Positions 1-12,248 of a stretch of DNA of 64,000 bases are shown one piece after another. The notes under the pieces are model-generated. The model did no database searches and was not told the origin of the DNA. It saw only the letters and a program-made list of their open reading frames with translations. Source of the stretch: Sinonovacula constricta (Eukaryota; Mollusca; Bivalvia; Cardiida; Solecurtidae); contig CM017556.1 of assembly GCA_007844125.1 (NCBI GenBank), positions 19,460,110 through 19,524,109 of the forward strand, written 5' to 3'. Position 1 is the stretch's first letter. Each line of letters starts with the position of its first letter. A program made the position numbers and the translations under genes.

Positions 1-3000
1 TGATCACCTTTTACCAGAGCGGTATTTGTTCATGGTTCTTCAGGATCAGCTTTCACCAGGGCGATGGTCGTTCATGATCAAGTCTCACCATGATCAGCAC
101 TCGCCAGGGCGCTGGTTGTCCAGGGTCAGCTCTCACTAGGACGGTGGTTCATGATCAGCTCTTACCATTACGGTGGTCTTTCATGATCAGCTCTCACCAG
201 AACGGTGGTTGTTGATGGTTGTTCATGATCAGCTCTCACCAGGTCGGTGGTTGTTCAGGATCACATGTATCCAGGGCGGTGAATTGTTCATTGTCAGCTC
301 TCACTATTGCGATTGTTGTTTATGATCAGCTTTTACCAGGGCCGTGGTTGTTCATGTTTAGCTCTCACCAGGGACGTGGTTGTTCATGGTTGTTCAGGGT
401 CCGCTCTTACCATTACGGTGGTCATTCATGATCAGCTCTCACTAGGACGGTGTTGTTCAGCATCAGCTGTCCCCATGGGGGTGATTGTTCACGATTAGCT
501 CTCACCAGGACGGTGGGTGTTCATGGTTGTTCATGATCAGCTCTCACCAGGCCGGTGGGTGTTCATGGTTGTTCAGGATCAGCTCTCACCAGGCCGGTGG
601 TTGTTCAGGATCAGGTGTCCCCATGGTGGTGATTGTTCACGATTAGCTCTCACCACTGCGGTGTTTGTTTAAGATCAGCTCTCGCCAGGGCAGTGGTTGT
701 TTATGATTAGCTCTCACCACTGCGGTGTTTGTTTATGATCAGCTCTCACTAGGGCCGTGGTTGTTTATGATCAGCTCTCACCAGGGCCGTGGTTGTTTAT
801 GATCAGCTCTCACCAGGGCCGTGGTTGTTCATGATTGTTCATGATCAGCTCTCACCAGGACGGTGGGTGTTCATGGTTGTTCATGATCAGCTCTCACCAG
901 GCCGGTGGGTGTTCGTGGTTATTCAGGATCAGCTCTCACCAGGCCGTTGGTTGTTCATGATCAGCTCTCCCCAGGGTGGTTTTTGTTTAGGACCATCTCT
1001 CACCAAGGCGGTGTTTGTTCATGATCAGCTCTCACCAGGGCGGTATTTGTTCATGGTTGCTCATGATCAGATTTCACCATGGTGGTGGCCATTCATGATG
1101 ATCTCTCACCAGGACGTTGGTGTTCATGATCAGCTGTCACCAGGGAGGTGGTTGTTCATGATCAGTTCTCACCAGAACGGTGGTTGTTCGTCATGGCGCT
1201 GGTTCGTCATGGCTGTTCATGATCACCTTTTACCAGAGCGGTATTTGTTCATGGTTCTTCAGGATCAGCTTTCACCAGGGCGATGGTCGTTCATGATCAA
1301 GTCTCACCATGATCAGCACTCGCCAGGGCGCTGGTTGTCCAGGGTCAGCTCTCACTAGGACGGTGGTTCATGATCAGCTCTTACCATTACGGTGGTCTTT
1401 CATGATCAGCTCTCACCAGAACGGTGGTTGTTGATGGTTGTTCATGATCAGCTCTCACCAGGTCGGTGGTTGTTCAGGATCACATGTATCCAGGGCGGTG
1501 AATTGTTCATTGTCAGCTCTCACTATTGCGATTGTTGTTTATGATCAGCTTTTACCAGGGCCGTGGTTGTTCATGTTTAGCTCTCACCAGGGACGTGGTT
1601 GTTCATGGTTGTTCAGGGTCCGCTCTTACCATTACGGTGGTCATTCATGATCAGCTCTCACTAGGACGGTGTTGTTCAGCATCAGCTGTCCCCATGGGGG
1701 TGATTGTTCACGATTAGCTCTCACCAGGACGGTGGGTGTTCATGGTTGTTCATGATCAGCTCTCACCAGGCCGGTGGGTGTTCATGGTTGTTCAGGATCA
1801 GCTCTCACCAGGCCGGTGGTTGTTCAGGATCAGGTGTCCCCATGGTGGTGATTGTTCACGATTAGCTCTCACCACTGCGGTGTTTGTTTAAGATCAGCTC
1901 TCGCCAGGGCAGTGGTTGTTTATGATTAGCTCTCACCACTGCGGTGTTTGTTTATGATCAGCTCTCACCAGGGCCGTGGTTGTTTATGATCAGCTCTCAC
2001 CAGGGCCGTGGTTGTTTATGTTCAGCTCTCACCAGGGCCGTGGTTGTTCATGATTGTTCATGATCAGCTCTCACCAGGCCGGTGGGTGTTCGTGGTTATT
2101 CAGGATCAGCTCTCACCAGGCCGGTGGTTGTTCATGGTTGTTCAGGATCAGCTCTCACCAGGCCGCTGGTTGTTCAGGATCAGCTGTCCCCATGGTGGTG
2201 ATTGTTCACGATTAGCTCTCACCACTGCGGTGTTTGTTTATGATCAGCTCTCGCCAGGGCAGTGGTTGTTTATGATCAGCTCTCACCAGGGCCGTGGTTG
2301 TTTATGATCAGCTCTCACCAGGGCCGTGGTTGTTTATGATCAACTCTCACCAGGACGGTGGATCAGCTCTCACAAGGGCGGTGGTTTTTTATGATCATCT
2401 GTCACCAGGGCAGTGGTTGTTCAGGATCAATTATTACCATGACGGTGGTTGCTAATGATCAACTCCCACCAATGCGATAGTTGTTCGGGATCAGCTCTCA
2501 CCACGACGGTGGTTTTCCATGATCAGCTCTTACCATTACCATTACAGTAGTCTTTCATCATTAGCTCTCACCAGGACGGTGGTTGTTCATGATTGTTCAT
2601 GATCAGCTCTCAACAGGCCGGTGGTTATTCACGATCAGCTCTCACCAGGGCGGTGGTTGTTCATGGTTGTTCATGATCAGCTCTCCCCAGGGTGGTTTTT
2701 GTTCAGGATCAGCTCTCCCCAGGGTGGTTTTTGTTCAGGATCAGCTCTCACCAAGGCGATGTTTGTTCATGATCAGCTCTCACCAGGGCGGTATTTGTTC
2801 ATGGTGGCTCATGATCAGATTGTACCATGGTGGTGGCCGTTCATGATGATCTCTCACCAGGACGTTGGTGTTCATGATCAGCTGTCACCAGGGAGGTGGT
2901 TGTTCATGATCAGTTCTCACCAGAACGGTGGTTGTTCGTCATGGCGCTGGTTCGTCATGGCTGTTCATGATCACCTTTTACCAGAGCGGTATTTGTTCAT

Positions 3001-3635
3001 GGTTGTTCAGGATCAGCTTTCACCAGGGCGATGGTCGTTCATGATCAGGTCTCACCATGATCAGCACTCACCAGGGCGCTGGTTGTCCAGGGTCAGCTCT
3101 CACTAGGACGGTGGTTCATGATCAGCTCTTACCATTACGGTGGTCTTTCATGATCAGCTCTCACCAGGACGGTGGTTGTTGATGGTTGTCCATGATCAGC
3201 TCTCACCAGGTCGGTGGTTGTTCAGGATCACATGTATCCAGGGCGGTGGATTGTTCATTGTCAGCTCTCACCATTGCGGTTGTTGTTTATGATCAGCTCT
3301 CACCAGGGCCGTGGTTGTTCATGTTCAGCTCTCACCAGGGACGTGGTTGTTCATGTTTGTTCATGATCAGCTCTTACCATTACGGTGGTCTTTCAGGATC
3401 AGCTCTCACCAGGACGGTGTTGTTCAGCATCAGCTGTCCCCATGGGGGTTGTTGTTCACGATCAGCAATCACCATTGCGGTGGTTGGTTATGATCAGCTC
3501 TTACCAGGGCGGTGGTTGTTTGTGATCAGCTTTCACCATTTAGGTTGTTGTAAATGACCAGTTCTCACTATTGCGGGGGTTGTTTATGATCAGCTCTAAC
3601 CAGGGCGGTGGTTGTTCAGGATCTAGTCTTAACCT
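1..3635. repeat. Minisatellite array, 32-bp unit with 10-bp add-on
   Basis: The whole stretch is built from a roughly 32-base unit containing TGATCAGCTCTCACCAGGGC followed by GGTGGTTGTTCA. Many units are followed by an extra 10 bases (ATGGTTGTTC), giving 42-base steps. Most units carry a TGATCA or GGATCA core and a CACC/GGTG pair around a variable 5-base centre. Open frames occur across it in several frames because stop codons are rare in the unit, but 32 is not a multiple of 3 and the same peptide words recur in different frames, so I do not call any of it coding. The array starts before the window and fades out near 3635 into unique sequence. Higher-order copies begin at 1, 1220 and 2968. 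Confidence 0.95.
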
Positions 3636-3810
3636 GACAATTCGCGTTTAGCCGGGTAACATTTCTAACTAGTTAACGCCTGTAGAATTAAAATTAAGGA
3701 TCTTTGAATGTAAAATACACCTTATTAAAATCCGATACAAGTCGTCAATTTTACAACAAAATCAGGTTAAACACACAGGCTGTAGTAAACTATGCAAATA
3801 TTTGGCGTCT

Positions 3811-3821
3811 AATAGTAGTAA

Positions 3822-3872
<51 letters not shown>

Positions 3873-3886
3873 AAGTAGTAGTAGTA
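3811..3886. repeat. (TAG)n microsatellite
   Basis: About 25 near-perfect copies of a trinucleotide (AGT/TAG) lie just beyond the minisatellite, with an AAG interruption near 3872. Confidence 0.95.
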
Positions 3887-5417
3887 AGGTATCTTCCGAA
3901 GCGTACTCTACAGAACTGAATTAAATTATCAGTGAAAACAAAATGTTTTTTAAACCTATATCAATTCGACTGCAAGTAATCATTTTTCATGGAATAAATA
4001 TATGTGCATTTTGTCTGAACGAAATTTTGTCAGTACAATCATAGTGTTTTATATACAACAAAACAAAACAAAATAACAGCAAATAGTTAAACTTGCACTT
4101 ACTAGTAACATATCAGTACCCGATTATAATCAAACCGTAACTGTTGTGGTCTTTGCAAGGTCTAGTGAAGAAAAGCAAAACCCACTTTATATTCATCAAT
4201 TATAGTCTGTAACTTTACTCACCCTTTGTTCGAAAGAGGAAGTGAATATCGGACGTGAAATTTAAAATCAGAATTTTAACGGTATGTAGTTTATCCAGTT
4301 CAGTATAAAACTTTACATAGCGGCCCTACTTTTTCTCGTGCAGATGAAATATTTCAAAAGCAAAATAAATCTTTTCACTGACTTTTAAGTACTTTAAGTG
4401 GAAAATAAAACAACGGCGGCAAATATTCTGCTTTAATAATATTTAAACCTATAGGCACATGCAAGGACATGCAATTTAAAAAAGTCGATTCACTTACTTA
4501 AGAAAACTTGAAAATTTAGATTAATATTTTAAAAGGCCAGAGTAAAGCAGCAATAAGAAAATCACAGTCAAGCTACATGTACAGTTAAAGGTCATTGCCA
4601 TTTAGCAGTTTTTCGGGTCTTAGGGTACCTAACAGGCGCGTAGCTGCCTGTACGCAGAATCATTCAGACGTTCACTAAAAGCAATAAACAATAATTTATG
4701 TAAAGTAAAGTAGGTTGCACTTTTTGTTTGTAACATTTTTGTTATTTGTCATAAAAACAAGGTCCATATGATAAATAGCTACATATTATCTAAAAGATAA
4801 TTAAAACTTTATATCTAATACTGGTTCAAATTACTCCATGAAGCGAATGGTCCCCATGGAAAAGAGGGCAACGCTCCCACCGAGCCAAGACTTTTAGCAA
4901 GCATCCTGGCATAATGGTGTTAGGAACCACCAAACTACCGAGGCAGCTCGGATCAGCAGCATGCTTTATGGACTGAACACATTCTACCTTGCCTAAGCAG
5001 TTTCAGCAGGACTTCGATATACGTGTTCCGGTAAGTTCTTCATACATCAGACATCTATAGACTTCTTCCTCTGCAGACGCAATAAACTTCGAGGAATTTT
5101 TAACGTCCAAATTGGACGCCTGCCTTCGATATGACGTTCGTCCGAGCCCGTGTTAACTGTGTTAACTCCATCCATCTACACTCAGGTAACACCGTTTTCA
5201 TAAACGTTTATCCCTGTAATATTTTTGCATAATATTTATTTAAATCAAGTCACCATATTTCTAAAATCTTCACTATTTGAGATTTCTCAACATCCAGATT
5301 ACAGCCTGGTAATACCTTCACGTATTAAATCCTTTGACTCCGCCAGGGCTCGAATGAACGCGACAAATTAGAGACAAGTTACAAATCAGCGATTCTACTA
5401 TTCGGCGTCTCCCATTT
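3887..5417. other. No gene recognised
   Basis: AT-rich sequence without a convincing exon on either strand. A somewhat GC-richer patch at about 4840-5160 has no open frame of note and matches nothing that I recognise. It could be part of an old transposon. Confidence 0.5.
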
Positions 5418-5549
5418 GAAGGAAAGAAGAAATACAAAAAGAATGGATAAGAAGATGAAGAAAAAGTAGAAGAGAAGCAGACTGAAAGAAGAAAAAGACA
5501 AAGAAGAAGAAGAGGAAGAAAAGGAAGAAAGAGACGAAGAAGAAGAAAT
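5418..5549. repeat. Purine-rich GAA/GA tract
   Basis: An almost pure A/G tract of about 130 bases on the plus strand. The minus-strand open frames over it are low-complexity Ser/Phe runs and are not genes. Confidence 0.85.
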
Positions 5550-5864
5550 GATCAGTAGATAGTGCACTAGAAATATAAGTAGTAGTAGTAAACGTGCAGT
5601 TTAAAAAGAACATATTTAAATATGAGCACATAGTTAGCTGCTTAATTTTCATTTTTTATGTATTAATTTACAAAGTTAATAATATGTTTATTACTTGTCA
5701 TATCACAACAGTTACATGTGGTCTATAAGTTAACCTGCTTTATCTTTTGAGCGAGAAAATAATAGTGTACTTATTAGCTTCATGGTTGTATTAACATCGA
5801 TTTTTTTGTATGCCCAATACCTTGCCAATTATATACCTTGTTGTAGCTCCCGTAGATTTCAATA

Positions 5865-5956
5865 GTATGACACAGCACCCACTCACATTGAAATGCCACT
5901 AGTCAATAAACAGTATATATAGTGGCATTTCAATGTAAATGGGCTCTGTGTCATAC
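5865..5956. repeat. 92-bp foldback (imperfect palindrome)
   Basis: The arm at 5865-5900 pairs with the arm at 5921-5956 over 36 bases with four mismatches, separated by a 20-base AT-rich loop. The arm sequence contains AGTGGCATTTCAATGT. It looks like a small foldback or MITE remnant; no coding capacity. Confidence 0.8.
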
Positions 5957-8159
5957 AAAAATGATTACCTTATTTAAGTCCAACGACGTCAGCATTTCAC
6001 AAAAATATTTGATATGTTTCAATAGTCTGTATTTATATTTTGTAAGCAGACCGACTTACTTTTATATTTTATCGAAACATATGAATAAGTATTATATCCT
6101 AGGCATTAATAGACTAATGTATATATCAGCCTTGGTTTCAAACATCTAATTTCCTGTTTTTATAAAAAACGTATATACTGTCATGCCCACCGACGTAAAA
6201 CATATCTTCAAAAACAGTAAATCAAAGTTGCATATATATTTACACTCTTTATTGACAGGGTGTTGGTTCCATACCTGTTTACGATGCACTTTCACAGTTC
6301 ACATTGACTTTTAATTTTAAAGATAGGTCGACAACAAGGGGGAAGCCAAGGTAGCGTCCTCGCGTCTTCGTCCAGCCAAGATCAGCTCTTGCTCGTGTAT
6401 AATGTACTATGTAGGAATTCTATTTGTTTTTTCTTGCAGCAACGAGGAACATCACGTGTGTTTCGGTTAAAGAACATCATTCAGACTTTCTCTCGCTGCT
6501 GTAGTATGTAAAAGTCTTCATAGAACTTTGTATAATCCACAGGTGAGTCTTTCTACCTTTACAAACAGCATTCTTTTGCAATATACAAAGTTGTTATGGT
6601 GCTGTACCTAGGTGATAATTGATGCACGTACATCATGAATTAACGATGCCACATAGTAGCTTCATGTGCGACTCAAGATGTGTAAGTGGAATATAGCCCT
6701 TAACAAAGACTTGTTTGCGTCTTCCAGAAAGAAATGTCTAGAGCCAGCTATACATTTCGCATGTGATGCCGTAGTGTCTAAGCTCAGCTAACTGGCGCAT
6801 ATGTAGCACATTTTTCAAAGGCCTTGGTTAAATTAAGCAATACTGCCATATTTGTTAACCCGTAGCAAGTCTGGCAATGAGATCATGGCTAGAAGTATCA
6901 GCTGGTTCTCTTTTCTTATCTTGTCGTTCTGAAGCCATGCTGCTGATCGGATGTGGTGTTTGTCAAAATGACTGGCTATGTATAATGTGTTCCATCACCT
7001 ACAGCAGACCAAAGTCAGAACAATGGGCATGTTATTGGCAGGGGAGCACCTGTCTAATTTTGAACATAATGTTGAGACATGAGCCAGTTTCCAATTGTTT
7101 CGGTCCTTACAACTGTCTCATGAATGTCTGGGTTGCTGGTGTGACCTCATAAGCTACATCTCCGAGAAATCCGGTACGTATTACGTCCAATCATGATGTT
7201 TCATTTGGGGTCAAGCGACTTTTAAAGATTATGTCTTCCTCTTAGCCAATAACTAAATAGTGTCTATCAAGGTAAGGTTTGCCACCATGGTGAAAGGGTC
7301 CTGATGTCCTTTAGGCTAAAGACGTTTCTAAAAGTTTATTTAGAAAAATAGACTTTTTCTTAGGGTCAATGCAATCAATGACGAAGCACCGCTGCTGTTA
7401 CAACGCTTGCTTCAACTTAATATTAAGAGCTTAACTGAGTATTTGTTTCAGTAACAATGTCTCTTACAGATGTATAATGGCCTCTTCAACTTTTACACTT
7501 GACTTCTCTTAAAGTCTTTGTAGCACTGGTCATTATCCTGGTTGCCTGCTTTTACATAAGATCTTTTCTGCACCCTGGAGAGGCATATTACCTTTCTATT
7601 GGCCCATGGCAGACTGCAACGTGTAGGTGTGATTTGAAGGTTACCTTTGTTGAGATCATTTACGTCCGTGTCGTGTGAGTAGCTGTTAATAGATGTACTA
7701 AAAAGATGTTGCAGTTGCTTCTATGTCAGGTCCTCAAGAGTTTTCAGTTCGCACAGCAGGATTTTCCTTCTTTCTAAGAATTCTTGTGGAATTTTGTGTG
7801 AATACGATGTCATAATCACAGACATTTGGAACGGCTTAGTATTTTAAATAGGTAAAGGTATGTTTGTAACTCTTAAGTCCTGTATTAATGTTGCCTCTGG
7901 TACGGATCCTAACAACTTGTTCAGATCTTATTTCATTGAGGTGGTCAATGTGGAGCTTATAGGTGTGCTTTAAATGTCTGCATCATTCTTCAGCTGCATA
8001 TGTCTTTCAGCTATGATCAGGTAAGCTGAAATCACTAGATATCGAGATGCATGCAAATGCGTGGCTAAATGTATGTATTCTATCCTACGACAAACATCTT
8101 ATGAACATCTTATGAATTCGTGACATCACTTTTAAGAAGAACTGTCCCTATAACAATGT
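5957..8159. other. No gene recognised
   Basis: No exon or RNA gene is convincing. The open frame at 6877-7152 has no recognisable domain and ordinary non-coding composition. Part of 6600-8100 may be old decayed repeat continuing into the next feature. Confidence 0.4.
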
Positions 8160-8610
8160 TTTTGTTTGGCTCATATGAGGTTCCGGTGTCAGGCGCCATG
8201 TTTCAGTCAACTTCAGTTGGCCAAATTAAAGAAATCATAAAACCTTCAGCAGATACGGGAAAACATTTCTTTTCAGAATAAAGAGCTATACAAAACATGG
8301 CCACCAGGGAATGCCCGTTTTCCTTATATGGTTATCTAAGAAAACGTTGAAAATCTTGTCAATAGCTGCAAGAGCTACAGCCTTGATATTTTGGCACATA
8401 TGTTCCTAGGGTAGCTCTACGCCAAGACTATCAAAAGAACGTCGATCCGTCAAGGTATACATGAAATTGAAACTGATTGTTTAAATTTGCTTGTTTACAT
8501 TTGTTACACTTATTTTGTCTGTTTGCTGATATTCCTTGCTAATTTAATCTAAATGTCTACGGCACTCAGGTGAGTGATATAGGGCCATTATGGCTCTCTT
8601 GTTTTTATCC
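8160..8610 (+). repeat. Probable dispersed repeat with terminal hairpin
   Basis: The stretch ends in CTCAGGTGAGTGATATAGGG followed by a short palindrome at 8581-8597 (AGGGCCATTATGGCTCT). I recall this kind of ending from abundant bivalve repeats, but I cannot confirm it here. No second copy is in the window. Confidence 0.35.
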
Positions 8611-10336
8611 CTGAAATAATGTCGCGCTAAATTCTGTCTGTTTATTGTAGTTGAAGTCAGTAGGAGTAACAGACTCTTAAAAAGAAAGGATAACACCGTC
8701 AACTACCTACGAATAGTACTGTGCAGGAAGTACCTCACGTTCGTAGAAACTTGGGTGTAACTAGGTTTCGCTTTTAACAATTATACATGGATCTTGTTTA
8801 AATTTTCGAAGGAGAAGCAAATTGCTGCTTTCTTTCATTGCCCTTATGCTCCGAAAATTTATTATCAGGATACGAAATGCTGATTTAAATTGTCTGCAGG
8901 TCCTTCTTAGATGTTTCGATTAAATATGCTGTCGATAAATGGTATTGGCGATGTAGGGGTGGTGTTGTGGGGGGGATGCGGTGGCGAGGGCTAGGCTGTA
9001 AGTGTTACTGTTAGTTGCAACTAGGTGAATATGTATTTTAATAAGCACATAAGAGAAGAAATTAATCAAACATCACGCAAAATCTTTCCTTTTTCTTTGT
9101 CATTTATCACATATTAAAAATCATTTCCGTCTAGTTCCTCACACAAAGAGAGAGCCAATTGCGTAAATGAAAGAAGCAGCAGAATTATATAAGCATATGT
9201 TAGACATTGTGATTAAATGTTTGCTCATCTCAGCTGCCAAACATTGCATCAAAGACACCCCACGGACGACAGTGTTAAATGATGAATTTCGCGGACCTGG
9301 TTATTCTTATATTAAGCGATCATCTTATTCTCGATCAATATCAGAATACCCGGTTTATTTTTAAAACTATATATCGAAGTCAACATGTTTTGGTATAAAA
9401 GATCATTCGACGACACATTTAAATAAAGTTGTTAACAAGGAAATAGATTCTAGATTCGGACTTCGAAATTAGGTAACTATATTTAAATTCAGCAGCGCGC
9501 ATTAATCCGAGATATATAAAGCGAACCCAAAATCTTTTTCGTTTTTATATTACAGTATTTTTTTCTAGGAATTGAAGTTAAGATGCGTTGAATTGTAAAT
9601 ATTCCATCGTAAATATATTTGGAAAAAATCGTACCGTACATTGTCTTTATAATATTAAATATGCAGTAAAATCTAATTGTGCTTGATTTCGTGAAGTTCA
9701 TTCTATTGTTATTGAGTTTTATCCAAAAGAGCATTCCATCAAATGTGTGCACAACTGATTATGGACGTATATATACACAACGATAGGCAAATGCACAACT
9801 CAATTATAAGGTCGCTGATACATTTTTCATCTGTGTCAATAAAGAGCAATAAAGGGATAGCGGTTTCTTATTTTAATTGTGCTTCTATTATGTAAAAACC
9901 GATAATACACAAGAATAGACCTTACCAAGTGGATTTAATCATATTACTTTGACAAAATTAACATCACATCATTCTTGACACGATAAGTGGAATAATGCAT
10001 TTAGTGTGTCACCATTTAAAATAATGTCGCAGCTTCGAATCCATCAATTCAGCATTGTTTCTGCGTTTTGAACTTTTGTTTAAGTATAGCGCTTTACGTT
10101 ATCTTTATTTGTATGATTCATTTCGAAACATGATAATTTTTTTCAAATAATTGCGGATTATATTGTATCGCGTGTTTTCACAGTTTTGTTCACTCTCTTT
10201 ATTTAAGCTTTACAATTTCTGATAAAATTCGTGTATTCTAACAACATATTTCTGCATAGCATGGTTAATAAGAATGCAAGCACTTGCTTGCCCGCTATTC
10301 TACTTGGATCAAGTAGAGTCGGTGAATATTACACAC
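8611..10336. other. No gene recognised
   Basis: AT-rich sequence. I looked here on the minus strand for the next phosphatase exon (the GVGRTG region) of the pseudogene that follows and did not find it. Confidence 0.45.
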
Positions 10337-11653
10337 CTGTAGAGGACAATAATTGGTCCGGACGTTTCCGGAGACTGAACTTGACAGCGGACCTTGCTGA
10401 TGAAGTCCAACAGAGAATGGTTGGCATCTTCAGCCACCCTAAGAACTGGAAGTGCTCCAAGGTTCTCAGTCTTTCATTCTGGTTTGAACATTGAACAAAC
10501 ATAATTATAAAATTCATATTTTCTAGAAATTTCAGGTCCATTATAGATTTGACCTAAAATACCAATTTGTCCTAGAGCTTTAGTACATTGAAGTCGCAAG
10601 AAAATGGCATACTTCCGAGCGCAGATTTATATTTAACAAATTCAAATTAATGATACATATTAAACATATGATGATAGTATGAATCTAAATACCTAAACGT
10701 AATGGAAAGGTATTATTTCTAATTTACAAGAGAAATTTAAGGAAATGCGATCATATAACTAATATGTGAACTTATATTTTGGCATACTTCAATGCCTTGG
10801 CAGCGGATTTTGTTTGTTAAAAACTAAATAGAAATCATTATTTTCAGTGATTCTATGTTAACAATTTCTTTGAATCTCTTTTAAAGATAAGACCCTTAAA
10901 CGTCTTGATGTGAACACTGCCTTTAAGATTTGTCATTTGTACAAACACTTGTTTTTTGCCTGTAAAAATCTATTCAATAATAATTTTTGCTACATTAAAT
11001 AGACGTCCACAATAGACAGTAAGACTCAACTAGTAAAAATGTAAGCAATGACTCCCTATTTAAATGGTTATTTTTTATTCTGTTTGTAAGCTGAGAACGT
11101 CTCTTTAATATAGTATATATGTGAACTGTTTGCTTGGTAATAAATGTAAATTAATTACACATAGCTACTTACGCAGTCACGTTTAATAACTCTGTGATCG
11201 TAGTTAACAAACGAAGTGTGTGAACTTACTTAAAGTATCACATCACCAAACTGTTTAGGTTTATTAATTGCTCTGGGCCAGTACTGCTCACTTGTGACCT
11301 AAATAGAAGATAAAACAACCCTGATTTGTGTAAGTATTCTTGCATAGGATAGCATTCCAAAAGACTGAACGAGAAAGCAGAGGAAAAAAACCATAAATAT
11401 GTTGCCTGCTGTCGCTTTAACACATATATAGTTCGTTATTGATAGAAGGTAAAATGTATAAAAAATATATAAAAAAATATTGTAAAATAAATAATTAATC
11501 ACTAATTTTGTGACTACCTTCTTTTCTTCCATGCACAATGTCAGCATGACCTCAATTGAAACATTCTGTTCCCACACTATCCCCCCAGAAATCATTGATG
11601 GTGCCAGGCAACGGTCCCTGGCAACCGATATACTCACGCGGGGAAAGGTATCC
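10337..11653 (-). pseudogene. Receptor-type protein tyrosine phosphatase fragment, decayed
   Basis: Three exon-like pieces lie in the right order on the minus strand with AG/GT borders. Piece 1 (11518-11653) encodes [20 protein letters not shown] and then [13 protein letters not shown], the conserved substrate-loop and WEQ regions of classical PTP catalytic domains. Piece 2 (11230-11298) encodes EQYWPRAINKPKQFGDV. Piece 3 (10337-10478) encodes EHFQFLGW and then HSLLDFISKVRCQ and SGPIIV. The lesions are a run of six G that shifts frame inside piece 1, an in-frame TAA as the last codon of piece 2, a one-base deletion after GW in piece 3, and loss of the active-site His-Cys, which reads Leu-Tyr at the usual splice point before the P-loop. 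The segment linking pieces 2 and 3, and the exons on either side, were not found (a weak candidate with HIKTF lies near 10890). In live enzymes this domain dephosphorylates tyrosine; this copy cannot. Confidence 0.75.
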
Positions 11654-12119
11654 CTGCAAGAACAACGGACCTGTAATATGATAAAAGTGTTTTTACGCTG
11701 TTAGGTTTTAGCAACCTTTATTTGGTAAATATAATTTCATTTGGATCATAAGGCTGCTTTTTTCGGCTATAATGTTACTGGCATAGCAGTGTATAACTGC
11801 AGACAAAATGTTCAAGCATCAGTGATCTTAAGGGTATTATTTATTTTATTTTCACTAACAGCTAATATTATTATACAATTTGTTATAACATGCATTAAGT
11901 GTGTAACTACAAAGGTAGCTCATTACGCATATTATGAAAACACATTGAAATAATACGTGTTCATACTTTGACATGCTACACCCTTTCATAATTACTATGG
12001 AAAAATAAAAGTAAGAAGTAGGCAAATTGAAATTTAATCTTTTGAAGATTTAACGGAATTGTGATATTTGCAAAAGATTTCATAAAACCTAACATTTCAC
12101 TTTAAATGTCAGAAGTAGG

Positions 12120-12248
12120 TTAAGTTTAGGAAATATTAAACATTGTTCTTTGTATACATACTATTCTGTTCCAGAAAATACTTTTAAGTTTAGGAAATGC
12201 TAATCATTGTTCATTGTATACATAATACTGTGTTCCAAAAAAATACTA
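12120..12248. repeat. Two-copy tandem duplication, about 64 bp
   Basis: Two adjacent copies start with TTAAGTTTAGGAAAT and end with a TGTTCCA..AATACT motif, with a handful of differences. They are AT-rich and non-coding. Confidence 0.75.

Noticed and set aside
219..3557. Open frames of up to 189 codons in the minisatellite
   Set aside because: They consist of the repeat unit read in different frames; unit length is not a multiple of three and there is no protein-like conservation of one frame.
5379..5652. Ser/Phe-rich minus-strand frames
   Set aside because: Translation of a purine tract; low complexity.
10231..10494. Plus-strand 87-codon frame
   Set aside because: Antisense shadow of the phosphatase exon; the minus strand carries the recognisable motifs.
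11510..11704. Plus-strand frame of 64 codons
   Set aside because: Antisense to the SPREYI phosphatase exon.
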